Positions 1 through 9,330 are shown, counted from the first letter of the stretch. The stretch is 35,000 nt of DNA from Prorocentrum cordatum (GCA_963575745.1 CAUYUJ010015956.1:99836-134835); one strand, 5' to 3'. Notes: generated by a model from the letters alone, not told the origin. Translations and numbers: made by a program.

Positions 1-244
1 CGACACGCTGCAGCGGCGACTCCGAAAGGTGTGGTTTGCAACGGGTGTGGTTTGCAACCCGCACCCTTGGGGGCGGGTGCTGAACTCGACCGAACTCTCC
101 GCCGCGCCCCGAGGAGGCCCAACGAGTGCAACGTGGTGCCCCCCGAGCCCTCGCGACGCAGATCGAAAACCACACCCCGGCATAACCACACCCTCCCGAG
201 CTGCCGACGCTACGCCAAACGTTCCTGACTGTACGCGCATAACT

Positions 245-457
245 GTCGGGGAGACGTGAGACTCGGGTTAGAGGGACCAGGGCTGGCCCGACGGGGCCAT
301 TCTGAAAATTGACGCGACCCAGTCTGAAGCTTGACGAGGGCTCCCGCTATATACAGACATCCCACGAACACTGGACCGTCAAAATCGAGGACGCGCTCGC
401 CAAGAAGCGTCGGCAAGCCCAAGTTCCGGCGTACCCGAGTCTCACGCTCCCCCGAAC
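245..457. repeat. Inverted-repeat element, family H, copy 1
   Basis: The ends are inverted repeats: a left arm around 245-262 containing GTGAGACTCGGGT and a right arm around 431-457 containing ACCCGAGTCTCACG. The interior (CACTGGACCGTCAAAATCGA, GACGCGCTCG, GTCGGCAA) recurs at 10042-10231 and in fragments near 10470 and 10660. No clear target duplication is seen here. It is probably a non-autonomous mobile element. No gene is seen in the surrounding first kilobase. Confidence 0.6.
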
Positions 458-639
458 TTGGCATGCATCGTCAATTCGAGAAGCCGAGGGGGCGCGGCGC
501 GGACGCCCAAAACGCGGTGTTCAAAGGAGCGCCGCGCCCCTGCGTGCGGCTGCTTGCGAGGAGAGAGAGGGCCCAGGCGAGCCGGATATCCGCGCCGAGG
601 GCCTGGCGCGCCACAGCGCGGAAGATTGGGAGGGGCAGG

Positions 640-1074
640 TCTGCGCTGGATCGCACCGCGAAGTCGCACAGACTCGAGAGCGCATCGATCGACCCGCCAG
701 CGGACCGTCTCGAAGCGGATCGGTATCGACTCCCCGCGCCCCGCTTCCTGCTGGCCCTGGCGGATGCCGGTGAACACGAGCCGGATCGCAGCGGATCGGA
801 ATCGCGGCCCAGGCCAGCGAGAGGTAGCAGGCCCAGGACTCGCGGCCCAGGCCGAATCGATTCGAATCGGAACCGAAGCGCATCGCATCGGAACGCAGGC
901 GGCCCGCAGCGAGGATGAGCAGGCGAGCTCGGGGTGAGGAACGGGCGAGGAGAGCAGGAGGGCTCGAGTAGGGGATCGGCTACAGAATTGACGAATTGGC
1001 CTACCCCAAACTTCGATTTGCCCGACGAATGTACGAGAGATGCGTGCAATGTCTCGTAGATCTACGAACATTGA
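640..1074. other. Gene-free stretch with degenerate GGATCGGAATCG repeats
   Basis: From about 690 to 905 the motif CGGATCGG/AATCG recurs irregularly, which opens long overlapping frames on both strands. These frames look like Arg/Ser/Pro-rich shadows without recognisable domains. The last 100 bases before the next element hold nothing I can name. Confidence 0.5.
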
Positions 1075-1298
1075 GCAGGGACCGACCGTCCCGGCATTCC
1101 TATAGTCATACCACGAAATGTTCTTAGAACCCACAAAGGTTCTAAGAACAAAACAATGTTCTTATAACATAAACCCGATGTGTTAAAACAAGACAGTCCC
1201 AGCCAGAAATGTTCTCAGAACTTGTCGTGGACACCACACAAAGTGCTTAGAACATTGCTTGGTGGGGCTATCGGCGAGCCGGGACGCTTCGCCACTGC
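1075..1298. mobile_element. MITE-like element, family C, copy 1
   Basis: A 224-bp element begins GCAGGGACCGACC and ends GCTTCGCCACTGC. Its first 56 bases match the reverse complement of its last 56 at 40 positions, so the termini are long imperfect inverted repeats. The 4-bp direct repeat TTGA flanks it (1071-1074 and 1299-1302). Internally the palindrome GTTCTTAGAAC and variants recur several times. Related copies are at 2188-2414 and 26321-26544. No protein is encoded, so any transposition would need a transposase supplied from elsewhere. Confidence 0.8.
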
Positions 1299-1499
1299 TT
1301 GAGAACATTCTACGCGTGCCTTGCACACTCAGCGGGTAACAGATCTTGGAGTGCGTCCATTCTGTAGTCGCTCTCCTACTCGAGAGACCGCTCCTCGCGC
1401 CCCCCCCTTTCCGGACCCCTGCGAGGACCTCTGGAGGCGCGCCTGGACGGTTTCCCCCGGGCCGTAGGCGACCCGAGGAGGGGAGGGCGAGAAGCGGGA

Positions 1500-1535
1500 G
1501 GAGGAGGAGGAGGAGGAGGAGGAGGAGGAGGAGGA
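1500..1535 (+). repeat. (GAG)n microsatellite
   Basis: An uninterrupted GAG run of about 12 units on the plus strand. It creates poly-Glu/Arg/Ser frames that should not be read as genes. Confidence 0.95.
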
Positions 1536-1727
1536 GCCTAAGCCCTTCGGAGAAACCCTCCAGGCGCGCCGGCGGCCTCCCCGAGCTGGCCGCCGCTCAG
1601 TCCCAGCCCTCGGGCGCCATGACGTCCAGGCGGCCGGACGCCGTCTGCACGGCCCGCAGCGGGCGGGCGCCGGTGCTCGCCGAGAGGAGGTCCCCGGAGT
1701 CCACCCGCTCCTGCGGACAGTGCTCGC

Positions 1728-1855
1728 CATCGTTCGGGCGTCCATTCCCTGTGCTTTTGCTCGGTCTCGTGCGTGGTTTTTGTCGCCAAATGGTCAAGGA
1801 TGCTCCTCGAGGGTCCTCGCCGAGGAAAAAACGCACACGTCCGAGCGATGCCAGG
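1728..1855. mobile_element. MITE-like element, family D, copy 1
   Basis: The start (CATCGTTCGGGCGT) and the end (ACGTCCGAGCGATG) are inverted repeats. The body, including TCGTGCGTGGTTTTT and GTCAAGGATGCTCCTCGA, recurs with good identity at 30509-30634. It is probably a short non-autonomous element. It directly abuts the hairpin at 1857-1957. Confidence 0.65.
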
Positions 1856-1856
1856 A

Positions 1857-1957
1857 GACCCCCCACGATTTCTGAGGGGGAGGGTGGGGTTCACTTCGCT
1901 CGAGAGCTCACGAACGGAGTGAACCCCCCCCTCCCCCTCCAAGAAATCGTGGGGGTA
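1857..1957. repeat. Long hairpin with CCCCACGATTTCT arms
   Basis: The arms at roughly 1857-1895 and 1918-1957 are near-perfect inverted repeats: CCCCCACGATTTCT then a G-rich run and GGTTCACT, mirrored by AGTGAACC, a C-rich run and AAGAAATCGTGGGGG. The loop is about 22 bases. It may be a foldback element or the end of a larger one. Confidence 0.85.
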
Positions 1958-1998
1958 TGGGGTAGGGTTCGCATGTGGTCTCCTGCCTGCGGACAGGG

Positions 1999-2165
1999 GG
2001 GCCCCTGAGGCCTGGGCGTTGCACTCCGTTCTCGCGCCCGGCGTTTTCGCCTGGCGTCGGGCCCTCGGGGCCCTCGCAGATCGATCCGGCTCGAAAGATG
2101 AAGCAGGGGACGGGTTCTGTGGGGCTCCCGTCGCGTTCTTGTCATGCTGTTGCATTTTTTGCGCT
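1999..2165. repeat. Diverged dispersed repeat, copy 1
   Basis: This segment resembles 2962-3110: shared blocks are GGCGTTGCA, CGGGCCCT, ATCGA then CGGCTC, and TCTG/GGGGCTCC followed by TTGTTC or TTCTTGT. I see no coding potential. The match was judged by eye and is gapped. Confidence 0.45.
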
Positions 2166-2187
2166 ACGTCGGATCTCCATGAATTGG

Positions 2188-2414
2188 GCAGGGACCGACC
2201 GTTCCGGCATTTTTATAGGCCTACCACGCAGTGTTCTTAGAACGCAACGAGGTTCTAATAACAAAATCAATGTTTTTAGAACGTGAGCCCGATGTGTTAA
2301 AGCAAGGCAGTCTCAGCCAGAGATGTTCTAAGAACAATTCGTGCAGACCATACCAGGTTCATAGAACATTCTATGTGGTGGGCCCATAGGCGAGCCAAGA
2401 CGCCTCGCCACTGC
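2188..2414. mobile_element. MITE-like element, family C, copy 2
   Basis: A 227-bp relative of the element at 1075-1298, with the same start (GCAGGGACCGACCG) and end (CGCCACTGC). It is more diverged inside. The flanks TTGG and TTGC give only a 3-of-4 direct repeat, so the target duplication is decayed or very short. Confidence 0.75.
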
Positions 2415-2426
2415 TTGCGTGAAGTC

Positions 2427-2547
2427 TCGGCCAGGCGACACTCGGCTGGCCGAGTGCAACTTGGCGGACTTCCGCTGGCCGAGTGCCGCCCGGCCGCGCT
2501 CCGCCCGGCCGAGGTCAGCCAGCCGAGCGTAGCCGGGCCGAGCCCAG
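2427..2547. repeat. Degenerate GGCCGAG repeat
   Basis: The palindrome-prone motif CTCGGCTGGCCGAG and shorter forms (CCGGCCGAG, CTGGCCGAGTG) recur about every 20 bases. This is a degenerate minisatellite able to fold into several small hairpins. It starts just after the family C copy. Confidence 0.6.
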
Positions 2548-2961
2548 CCTGGTCGAGTACAGCTGCTGCCCTGTGGGCCCCGCCGCGCTTCGCCTGGGCA
2601 GCTTCGGTCGCTGGCCTTCGGGGCCCACCCGAGGGCAGAACCCAGGCCCCCCCGCGCGTCGCGAACAAAATCACGGCGGGAGGCTCTGGGCCAGGTTCGG
2701 CCCATGGGGGCCCTTGCCAGGCCGCGGCGGGCGGGCGCCGGTGCTGGCCGAAAGGAGGCCCCCCCGAAGTCGCACGCTCCTCCGGGTCAATCCGCACACC
2801 CGTATCTCCGACGACACGCTTTTTCAACCCGGGCGCTTTTCCTCGATGTCGGCCTCTTGGGCGGATCTGGCATGAGCAAGCACCGGGGAAGAGGTCAGGA
2901 CCTCGGGGGCCGAGAAAAGAAGGGTCCTGGAATCCACCTGGTCCTTGGAGCCAATTCGCGC

Positions 2962-3110
2962 GCAGAGCCCTGAGATCTTGGCGTTGCAATGTTGCAATTC
3001 TGGGCGCTTTCGCCCGCTTTCGGGCCCTGAGGCTATCACAAATCGACTCGGCTCAAAAATGCAACAGCAAGATTTGGTCTGGGGCTCCGGTGGCACTTGT
3101 TCGTTGCGTG
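2962..3110. repeat. Diverged dispersed repeat, copy 2
   Basis: Partner of 1999-2165, in the same orientation. The stretch from 2548 to here, and on to about 3330, has no recognisable gene. Part of it (about 2800-2870, ATCTCCGACGA and CTTTTCCTCGAT) resembles 34479-34550. Confidence 0.4.
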
Positions 3111-3333
3111 TCTTGGCTTCGGAACTCAGGGAAGGCATCTGCACACCCCGACACGGAAAATTGTCATAAAATTCTGCCTCTGGTGAACCCTTCGATACCG
3201 GGCCGGACCGTTTACGTCGTTCATTTCTAATCGTTCTCATTTCTAGTTGTGCTCGCTTCTAATCGCTCCTGGCCCCCTAGTGGCCAGGAAGAGGCCCAGG
3301 ATAGAACAATCAGGAATGACAGGATATTGGCCC

Positions 3334-3365
3334 CCCCCCCCCCCCAAAAAAAAAAGAGAGAGAAC
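3334..3365 (+). repeat. Poly-C/poly-A tract
   Basis: A run of about 17 C followed by 10 A and a short GA stretch. This is low-complexity sequence with no further signal. The region 3380-3820 around it holds no gene I can support. Part of it (3480-3610) resembles 34225-34375. Confidence 0.8.
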
Positions 3366-3824
3366 TCTCGAAGACTCAGACATGGGCATATGTGTCTGGG
3401 CCGAGACCTCTGGGGGTCCACATGGACGGCGATCAAGACAGGCCTGACGCGAGATGGCGTACAGTCAGAAGGTATAGTCAGGACGCGAGGTGAGGACGCA
3501 AGACCCTTGGGGGCCGAAGTTGGATCGTTGGGGCGGGGGGGCGGCCAGTGAAAACGGCGAAGGACGGGCCGCAAAGGCAAGGACTCGAGGGTACCCTGGA
3601 GGAAGGCGCGCGTCCTTACTAGGCGCGTTGCCTCTAGCGGCCTTACACGCGCGGTGGCTCACCGAGGGCCGCCCCCGCGCGGCCCGCCCACACCGGACGC
3701 GAGGGCGCTCCCGCGCGCGGCCTCGCGAGGGCAGCTTCTGCGCGCCGCCGTCGGCGCAGACGGCGCCACTCTTTGTGGCGCCGCTCGCGCGGGGAAGACC
3801 ACGACGCCCCGGGGTATGAAACAC

Positions 3825-3960
3825 GGAGTTTTGCAAATGTTTCGGCATGCGCGCGCGACGACGCGCGCGTGCGCACTTTTTTTGCACACGATTTTCGAAA
3901 ACTAAAGTTTTTTAAGAACGAATGCGCGCGCATATTTTGTGTTGCAAGGGATGACGGGGG
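3825..3960. repeat. Dispersed repeat, family I, copy 1
   Basis: Contains TTTCGGCATGCGCGCG, then a CGCG-rich palindrome, an AT-rich middle and GAATGCGCGCGCAT. The reverse complement of 9195-9330 follows the same order of blocks (ATTTCGGCATGCGCG, AT-rich, GTGCGCGCATGATG). A 5' half-site also recurs at about 9485-9505 and 9588-9605. Confidence 0.5.
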
Positions 3961-4166
3961 GGGGCGATACCAGTTGGGCTGGGGAGGCACCCGCACACAC
4001 TTTTTTCTTTGGATCTGCGGGGCGAGGGCGAACCTCTTCCGCTCAAAGCTGGGCGGGCGACGCACAGCTTCAATTAGGGAGACAGGGCACAGGAAGGCGG
4101 GGCCTCGGGCGGCCAGGAGCGGGCGGGGCCCGGGGAACAGGGAAGGCACCCGCACACACGCTGACG

Positions 4167-4309
4167 TCAAGTCGGGCCTGTCCCCCATACAGGGGGTTTT
4201 TCGGAATACTCAAAGACGTAGTCCCCAGATGGTTCAACAAATACTAAAAAAAATAGTCCCCAGACTATTTTTTGACTATTCCTCCTGTAGAGGGACACGC
4301 CCGACGTAA
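4167..4309. mobile_element. MITE, family A, copy 1 (143 bp)
   Basis: Terminal inverted repeats: it begins TCAAGTCGGGCCTGTCCCCC and ends AGGGACACGCCCGACGTAA. It is flanked by a perfect 8-bp target duplication CGCTGACG (4159-4166 and 4310-4317). The interior is short and AT-rich with TAGTCCCCAGAC. An 8-bp duplication is the size made by hAT-type and P-type transposases. No transposase is encoded here. Confidence 0.9.
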
Positions 4310-4385
4310 CGCTGACGTCCCCGCGCCGTGGAAACTCACGGCAGGCGATTTTTGTTGTTGTTCGCCACCCGCGCGGCCACCAGGG

Positions 4386-4581
4386 TTAAGTCGGGCCTGT
4401 CCCCCTACAAGGGGACTTTCGACGAGAACTAAAAAATACCCCAGAAAAGGCCCCCAGATGACAAAAGAAATTAGAAAATAGTCTCCCGACAAATTTTTGG
4501 TCTATTTTTTTGACTAAGTTTGGGGTCTCCTTTGTTTTTCGTCGAAAATCCCCCTGTACAAGGGGGACAGGCCCGACCCAA
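4386..4581. mobile_element. MITE, family A, copy 2 (196 bp)
   Basis: It begins TTAAGTCGGGCCTGTCCCCC and ends ACAGGCCCGACCCAA, with extended arms that also share TTTCGACGA. It is flanked by a perfect 8-bp target duplication CACCAGGG (4378-4385 and 4582-4589). It lies only 76 bases after copy 1, so the two are separate insertions into one small region. Confidence 0.9.
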
Positions 4582-4854
4582 CACCAGGGGCCTAACTAGT
4601 CCGGGGCCCGAGAGGGGCCGCGGAAGGCACGCCTCGGGAGGAGGAGCCCGCTCCCGGGCAGAGCGGGCGCAGGAGCGGGCGGAGCAGACTCCAAGCGGGC
4701 GCGGGGGGGAGCCAGCAGCGAGGCGAAGCAGGACTGGCGAACACCTGCAGCACGCAGGGCCGGCACAGCTCGGGCGACCCTGTGCGCCAGCCGAGGCGCC
4801 GACCGCGTGGGGGAGGCGGAGGCGGCGAGTGCCCTGCGCTTCGCTGCTCCTGGC

Positions 4855-5012
4855 TTGGCGGCGAGCGAGAGGGGAAAGTGGGGCGGGACTTCTCAGAAGG
4901 CCCTGCGCCTTCTGAGAGGCTTTCTGTGAAAACTTCTCAGGAGGGCGGGCAACTTCCGAGCCTTCTGAGAAGGCCCGCCCCTTATCACTTCCCCCCCGGG
5001 CTCGCCGCCGAC
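4855..5012. mobile_element. Palindromic element, CTTCTGAGAAG family, copy 1
   Basis: The ends are inverted repeats: TTGGCGGCGAG...GGCGGGACTTCTCAGAAGG, mirrored by CCTTCTGAGAAGGCCCGCC...CTCGCCGCCGAC. The inner half contains further CTTCTGAGA motifs. A second member is at 20447-20620. The target duplication is unclear. It is probably a foldback or MITE-type element. Confidence 0.7.
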
Positions 5013-5623
5013 TAGCCTCTCCTTCTCGATCCCCTCGTCGTCATCGCATCGGCCATCTTACTACCAGCAGCATGGAGCAGGAGCAGGATGAGGAGGAGCA
5101 TGAACAGCAATGGAAGGCAGGAATCTTCCACGGGAGGCTCAGGTCTTCCAGACGAGGCTTCAACACAACACCAAGTCCTAGAAGGGCCAGCCCGGCTGAC
5201 CGCAGACATTCCGCGCAGGCGTGTACGTATGAGTTTGCTCTTCGATTTGAACTGCTGTGAGGGCCTGTATTACAAAGACGCCGGAGCGCATCAGTAGCAG
5301 CGGCAGGCGAGGATCACGACCGAAGCCCTATAGACCCCATCTTTCTGCGGCACTGTTAGAGCCGGATCGGTTTGCGGCCCCGATGATTTACTAAAAAAGG
5401 ACCCCTAACCCTTTGGGAGGGGACCTCAGTTAGGAGGGCCAGGACAATTAGGGATAGGGGGTCTTTTCTGGACGTGTACCGAAGCAAACCGCCCAGAATT
5501 AGGATCCCCCACGCGAAGAGACGGGGACCTCAGTGAGGCTACGTCTTCATCGTTTCCTTAGGGTTAGAAGTTGTTCTTCTTAGAGAGCAGAAAATCCACC
5601 CCCATAATAAGCACCCCGACAAG
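5013..5623. other. No gene seen; two direct GGGGACCTCAGT blocks
   Basis: No frame here carries recognisable domains. GGGGACCTCAGT followed by TAGG or GAGG occurs near 5418 and 5524. CCCCTAACCCT (5402) and its inverse AGGGTTAGAAG (5561) flank them, so this may be a decayed inverted-repeat element. Confidence 0.4.
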
Positions 5624-5712
5624 CGAAGCCGTTTAGTAAACGCATCCAGGGAAAGAACCGAACAGGGCAGGGCCGTTCAGTAAACGCCCAGGGCCGTTTC
5701 GTAAACGCCAAT
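5624..5712. repeat. Triplicate GTTTAGTAAACG motif
   Basis: Three short near-identical blocks: GCCGTTTAGTAAACGC, GCCGTTCAGTAAACGC and GCCGTTTCGTAAACGC. Each is centred on a palindromic GTTTAGTAAAC-like core and the last two are adjacent. Similar TTTAGTGAA/TTTAGTAAA cores occur near 7207, 7318 and 20906. Confidence 0.6.
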
Positions 5713-5823
5713 TGTCGTGGTCGGGGTGGTTTTCCCACCCCTACCTTCTACCCCCAAGGACCCGAGGCTCGAAGCGAGGCCACCTCGCCCAGCATGCCGC
5801 GGCTGCGGCGCCGGGAGCTCCGG

Positions 5824-5827
<4 letters not shown>

Positions 5828-5902
<75 letters not shown>
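5828..5902 (+). repeat. (CAG)25 microsatellite
   Basis: Twenty-five uninterrupted CAG units, flanked by GC-rich sequence with a GGCGGCGCGA tandem. All six frames stay open across it (poly-Gln, -Ser, -Ala; poly-Leu, -Cys, -Ala). Openness is therefore no evidence for coding. The flanking frames show no domain. Confidence 0.97.
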
Positions 5903-5903
<1 letters not shown>

Positions 5904-6582
5904 CGGCGCGAGGCGGCGCGAGGCGGCCCGCGGCGGGGGGGGGAAGAAGCGTGCGCCGCGGGCGAGGGGAGGGAGGGCAGCAGCCTGGAGCAGGAGCAGG
6001 ACGAGAACCGGGGCCAAGGCGGGCACACACGAATACAGTAGGAGCTCGATCACGAGGAACCCTTCCACAAGGAGCCCAACCCTGAGACCCCGGGGCGCCC
6101 ACTGATTTTTGCTGTGGGCGCGTCACGCTTACCATAAAACCATCGAAACCCGAGAAATCCAGGGCACCCTGGAGGCAAGCAGGCTGTTTCTTGGCATGGG
6201 TCTGCCCTGTAGGCACACGTTCCAAGATTCCCCCTATGTTTCCATACGTTCTGGAGTGTCGCCTTCCCCTCCGCTTCCAATCTGTTTGCGCAGATTCTCC
6301 GGGGGATTCGCGCTTCTCTGCTTCTGCGTCTTCTGATCCCGCCTGAGACGAGGAGGCGGGAGGCCCACGGGAGCATCTCAGCATCAGCGGCAGCGGCGAG
6401 GAGGAGCATCCCCAGGCATGCGATGCCCTGACTGGTCCAATGCCAGGGGCCAACCGTTCGCCACGAGACGCTTGCAGTCGACCCCTGGGGCCCGGCGAGG
6501 GCCCCCGGGGGGGCCGAGAGCGGCCAAACGCCTCGTACCGCGACGTTTGCCTTGCAGCGCGAGCGTGTCTGGGTCAGCCCTC

Positions 6583-6632
6583 TTCTCCTCCTGCTCCTCC
6601 TCCTCCTCCTCCTCCTCCTCCTCCTCCTTCTC
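6583..6632 (+). repeat. (TCC)n microsatellite
   Basis: About 15 TCC/CTC units with minor interruptions, continuing more loosely to about 6690. Around 6740-6870 the motif GATGCATCGGCGA recurs in a degenerate way. No gene is supported in 6100-7400. Confidence 0.9.
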
Positions 6633-7435
6633 TTCCTGCTCTTCTTTTTCTGCCTAAATCCTCCTCTTCCTCTTGTCCCTCCTGCTCCTCGACAAGTGGC
6701 CCGCGGCCGCGGCGTCCGCAGAGCACATGGGGTCCAGGTGGACGGGTCGAAAGGTCGTGCGGCGTCGGCGATGCATCGGCGACGTCGGCAAAGCACGGGC
6801 GATGCGGCGGCGCCGTCTGCGTGGAGAGAACCGTGATTCGCACCGAGCCGCATCGCCGATGCACCAGCGAAGCGCCACGACCCTCCGACCCCATATGGGA
6901 GGCCTTGCCAACGGAAAAGCTTCGTCGGTGTGTGAAACAAACAAAAAGAAATCGACACAGTTCGGCCGCAATTCGACCTTCCTTCTGTTGCTCGGGCTTA
7001 AGGACCCTCTGCGCCGCTGACTGACTTAGCAGTGCGTCGCACAGGGATCCGGAAAAGCCCACCCAGCCTCCGCATCCCCTTGTCCAGCGGCGTGTGCTGG
7101 TGCCGCACCGGCTTTGCCCAGCTCCGGGCGCGTTTTTTTTCCATCTCCGCCTCCCCCTTGGCCAGATCCACATCCCCGTGTGTGGATCGGGCGTTGGCAG
7201 AACTGGGTTTAGTGGAACCTGGTTTAATGATTTGTACCGGGGGCGCCCCCCCCGCCCCATTTCCACTAACCGGAACTGCCGTCACCCGAAAAACACCAAT
7301 TACGCGGCAAACCTGGTTTAGTGAATCCGGCCACTTGAGGGGCCACAGGGCCCTACCGCTAACCGGGTCCCCTTGCCCGGGGCCCTGGCGATACCCGAGT
7401 GGAATTCCCCGCCACCCCTCCCGCGCTTGCTCAGC

Positions 7436-7700
7436 CCCCCCTCTCGTCCAGGAACGTGTTTTCCACGGTCACGCGCCATGATATCATGGCGCGTGACCGT
7501 GAAGATATCAGGGCCCGCGCCATAAGATCATGGCGCCATGATATCATGGCCCACGCCCATGATATCCCCCTCTCTGTTCTCCCCCCCCTCTCGTCCAGGA
7601 ACGTGTTCTTCACCCCCCTAGGCCCCAGTCATCACCCCCCTCTGTTCCGCCCCCCCTCTCGTCCAGGAACGTGTTCTTCACGGTCACGCGCCCCTCGCCG
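7436..7700. repeat. Three copies of CTCGTCCAGGAACGTGTT plus a palindrome
   Basis: The block CCCCCTCTCGTCCAGGAACG followed by TGTT(T/C)TTC occurs near 7437, 7584 and 7651. Copies 1 and 3 continue into CACGGTCACGCGCC. In copy 1 this continuation forms the first half of a perfect 38-bp palindrome (7464-7501). Shorter palindromes centred on CCATGATATCATGG and ATCATGGCGCCATGAT follow at 7527-7550. Confidence 0.85.
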
Positions 7701-7832
7701 AGGCCCGCCCAGCCCGCGGCCCCGCGCGCGGGCGGCCCGCCGCCCTCGTCGGCCGCGCCCCGGCCCGCGTCCTGCCGGCCGTGCGGGTCGCCGTCGGGCG
7801 GCCGCCGGCGGGCCCCCCGGGGCTGGACTCAG

Positions 7833-7999
7833 TGAAGGGGCCCCAGGACACACAGATAAATACGCACACGAATAAAAAAGACTCTCCATCTTCTCCCATC
7901 TTTTCGGGGTGTTCGTCTTCCCCCCCCCTTTTTCCCCTAGTTTCCCATGTTCTCGGGGGAATGAAGGATTAGTTGTGTCTGTGTGTTTTGTCCCCTCCT
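7833..7999. mobile_element. MITE-like element, family G, copy 1
   Basis: It starts TGAAGGGGCCCCAGGACACA and ends TGTGTTTTGTCCCCTCCT, giving inverted ends that share a GACACACAGA core. It is flanked by the direct repeat GACTCAG (7826-7832 and 8000-8006), extending to 7 of 8 bases. The interior is CT-rich (TTCCCCCC, TTTCCC). A relative is at 21503-21661. Confidence 0.75.
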
Positions 8000-8002
8000 G
8001 AC

Positions 8003-8279
8003 TCAGGTCGGGCCTGTCCCCCTACAGGGGGATTGTGGACGAAAAATAAAACATGCCCCAAAAATGCCCAAACAATTCCCCAAAATAGTAAAAAAATAGT
8101 CCCCAGGCCATGTTTTGATCATTCTTGAATATGAATGCTAGACGAAGGGGGAGTGTTGACGAAAAATAAAAAATACCCCAAACATGCCCAAAATATGCCC
8201 CAAACATAGTCACAGAAACAGCCCCCAGACTATTTTCTTGATCATTCTTGAACCTATCAGAGCTAGACGAAGGGAGAGT
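8003..8279. mobile_element. Family A element, copy 3, tandem-duplicated and lacking one end
   Basis: The left end (TCAGGTCGGGCCTGTCCCCC) matches the other family A copies. The body from about 8027 to 8145 is then repeated as a second unit, about 8146 to 8278: GGACGAAAAATAAAA, CCCAAA runs, CCCCAG then TTGATCATTCTTGAA, and GCTAGACGAAGGG. The usual right terminal repeat is missing. It directly abuts the right duplication of the family G element. Confidence 0.75.
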
Positions 8280-8341
8280 TCTCTCCAGGCCCCTCTGGTG
8301 CGGGTTCTCGGGCCCCGGGGCCATCAGGCAGGGGTCTGGCA

Positions 8342-8495
8342 TCGAGTCGGGCCTGTCCCCCCTACAGGCCGATGCTGGGCGAAAAATGGGAGAAAGTCAA
8401 AAAATGTGGTCAGTGAAAAAATCTAAAAATCGCCCCCAGACTATGATTTCACTAGTTTGGAATGTTCCCCCTGTAGAGGGACAGGCCCGACGTAA
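8342..8495. mobile_element. MITE, family A, copy 4 (154 bp)
   Basis: It begins TCGAGTCGGGCCTGTCCCCC and ends GGACAGGCCCGACGTAA. The flanking 8-bp repeats are GTCTGGCA (8334-8341) and GTCTGGGA (8496-8503), 7 of 8 identical. The interior carries the family signature CGCCCCCAGACTATG. Confidence 0.88.
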
Positions 8496-9194
8496 GTCTG
8501 GGAGGAGCGGCTGCCCCCGGGGGAAGCGGGGGTGGGGGCCTTTGCTGGGGGCCGCGCAGCGGACGTCTGGGCAAAAGGGGTCCCGATTTCTGCTGTCCCG
8601 CGACTCGCGCCAGAACGCCCACGAGTGGCTCCAGATGTCCCTGGAGATCTCTGGATTCACTCCGATGTGTTTGTCTGGGGTTATTGTAGACTTCTTCTCC
8701 AAGCAGTGTTTGCACTTAAGGGCTTTCCCTTGTGGAATCAAGAACTGGGCATGGCCGTCGGTCCGGCGGCTATGCTATCGTCGTCGCCGCCCGTCGTCTG
8801 GGCCTGGGCGTCGGTCTAGCGGCTCTGATGTCGCCGTCGCCGACCCGTCGCGGCCCATCGTCTGAGCCTGCATTTCTTCGCATTGATTTGCCTTGCTATG
8901 CAATGTTATGCATTACAATGAGTATGCTGCGCCGCATGGATTGCACCACGCAGTTTACACCACATATATTGCACCGCCTACTTTGCACCTTATAGATGCG
9001 CAACGAAGCTTGCCCTATATGTATTGCACAGCATGTATTGTTTCTCCTTCTGAAACAAATTGATCTCCCCAGCGAGGCCAGGGATATCGATCCTCGCTGG
9101 GAACGTGCAGCTTAGATATGATGTTGCCCCATCTGTCATTCTAAATCTGAACCCGTACCATCCCAGTCAAGCCAAATTCCCCCCCCACACCCAC
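8496..9194. other. No gene seen; GC-rich then AT-rich
   Basis: The left half is GC-rich with GTCGTCGCCG-like runs. From about 8880 to 9050 composition shifts to AT-rich with many TGCAAT/ATTGCAC and ATGCAT motifs, some palindromic. No frame shows conserved domains. Confidence 0.4.
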
Positions 9195-9330
9195 ACCCAC
9201 ACAGCATCCTCTGCAAAAGACATCATGCGCGCACGCTCGTTTATCAAACAACACAGGTTTAAAATACTCCCTTGCATCGTCGCACGCGCATGCCGAAATC
9301 CTGCAACAAAACTGAAGGTTTCGTAATAAG
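9195..9330. repeat. Dispersed repeat, family I, copy 2 (inverted)
   Basis: Reverse-orientation partner of 3825-3960, containing CATGCGCGCAC and CGCACGCGCATGCCGAAATC. Shorter matches to its end (CATGCCGAAAT) follow at about 9495 and 9596, so this neighbourhood has accumulated several pieces. Confidence 0.5.

Noticed and set aside
1075-2414. Family C copies 1 and 2 as introners
   Set aside because: The minus-strand 3' edges lack a suitable AG and there is no coding sequence on either side.
5677-6453. Possible poly-Gln, poly-Cys or poly-Leu protein over the CAG tract
   Set aside because: All six frames are open across the repeat and no flanking domain selects one.
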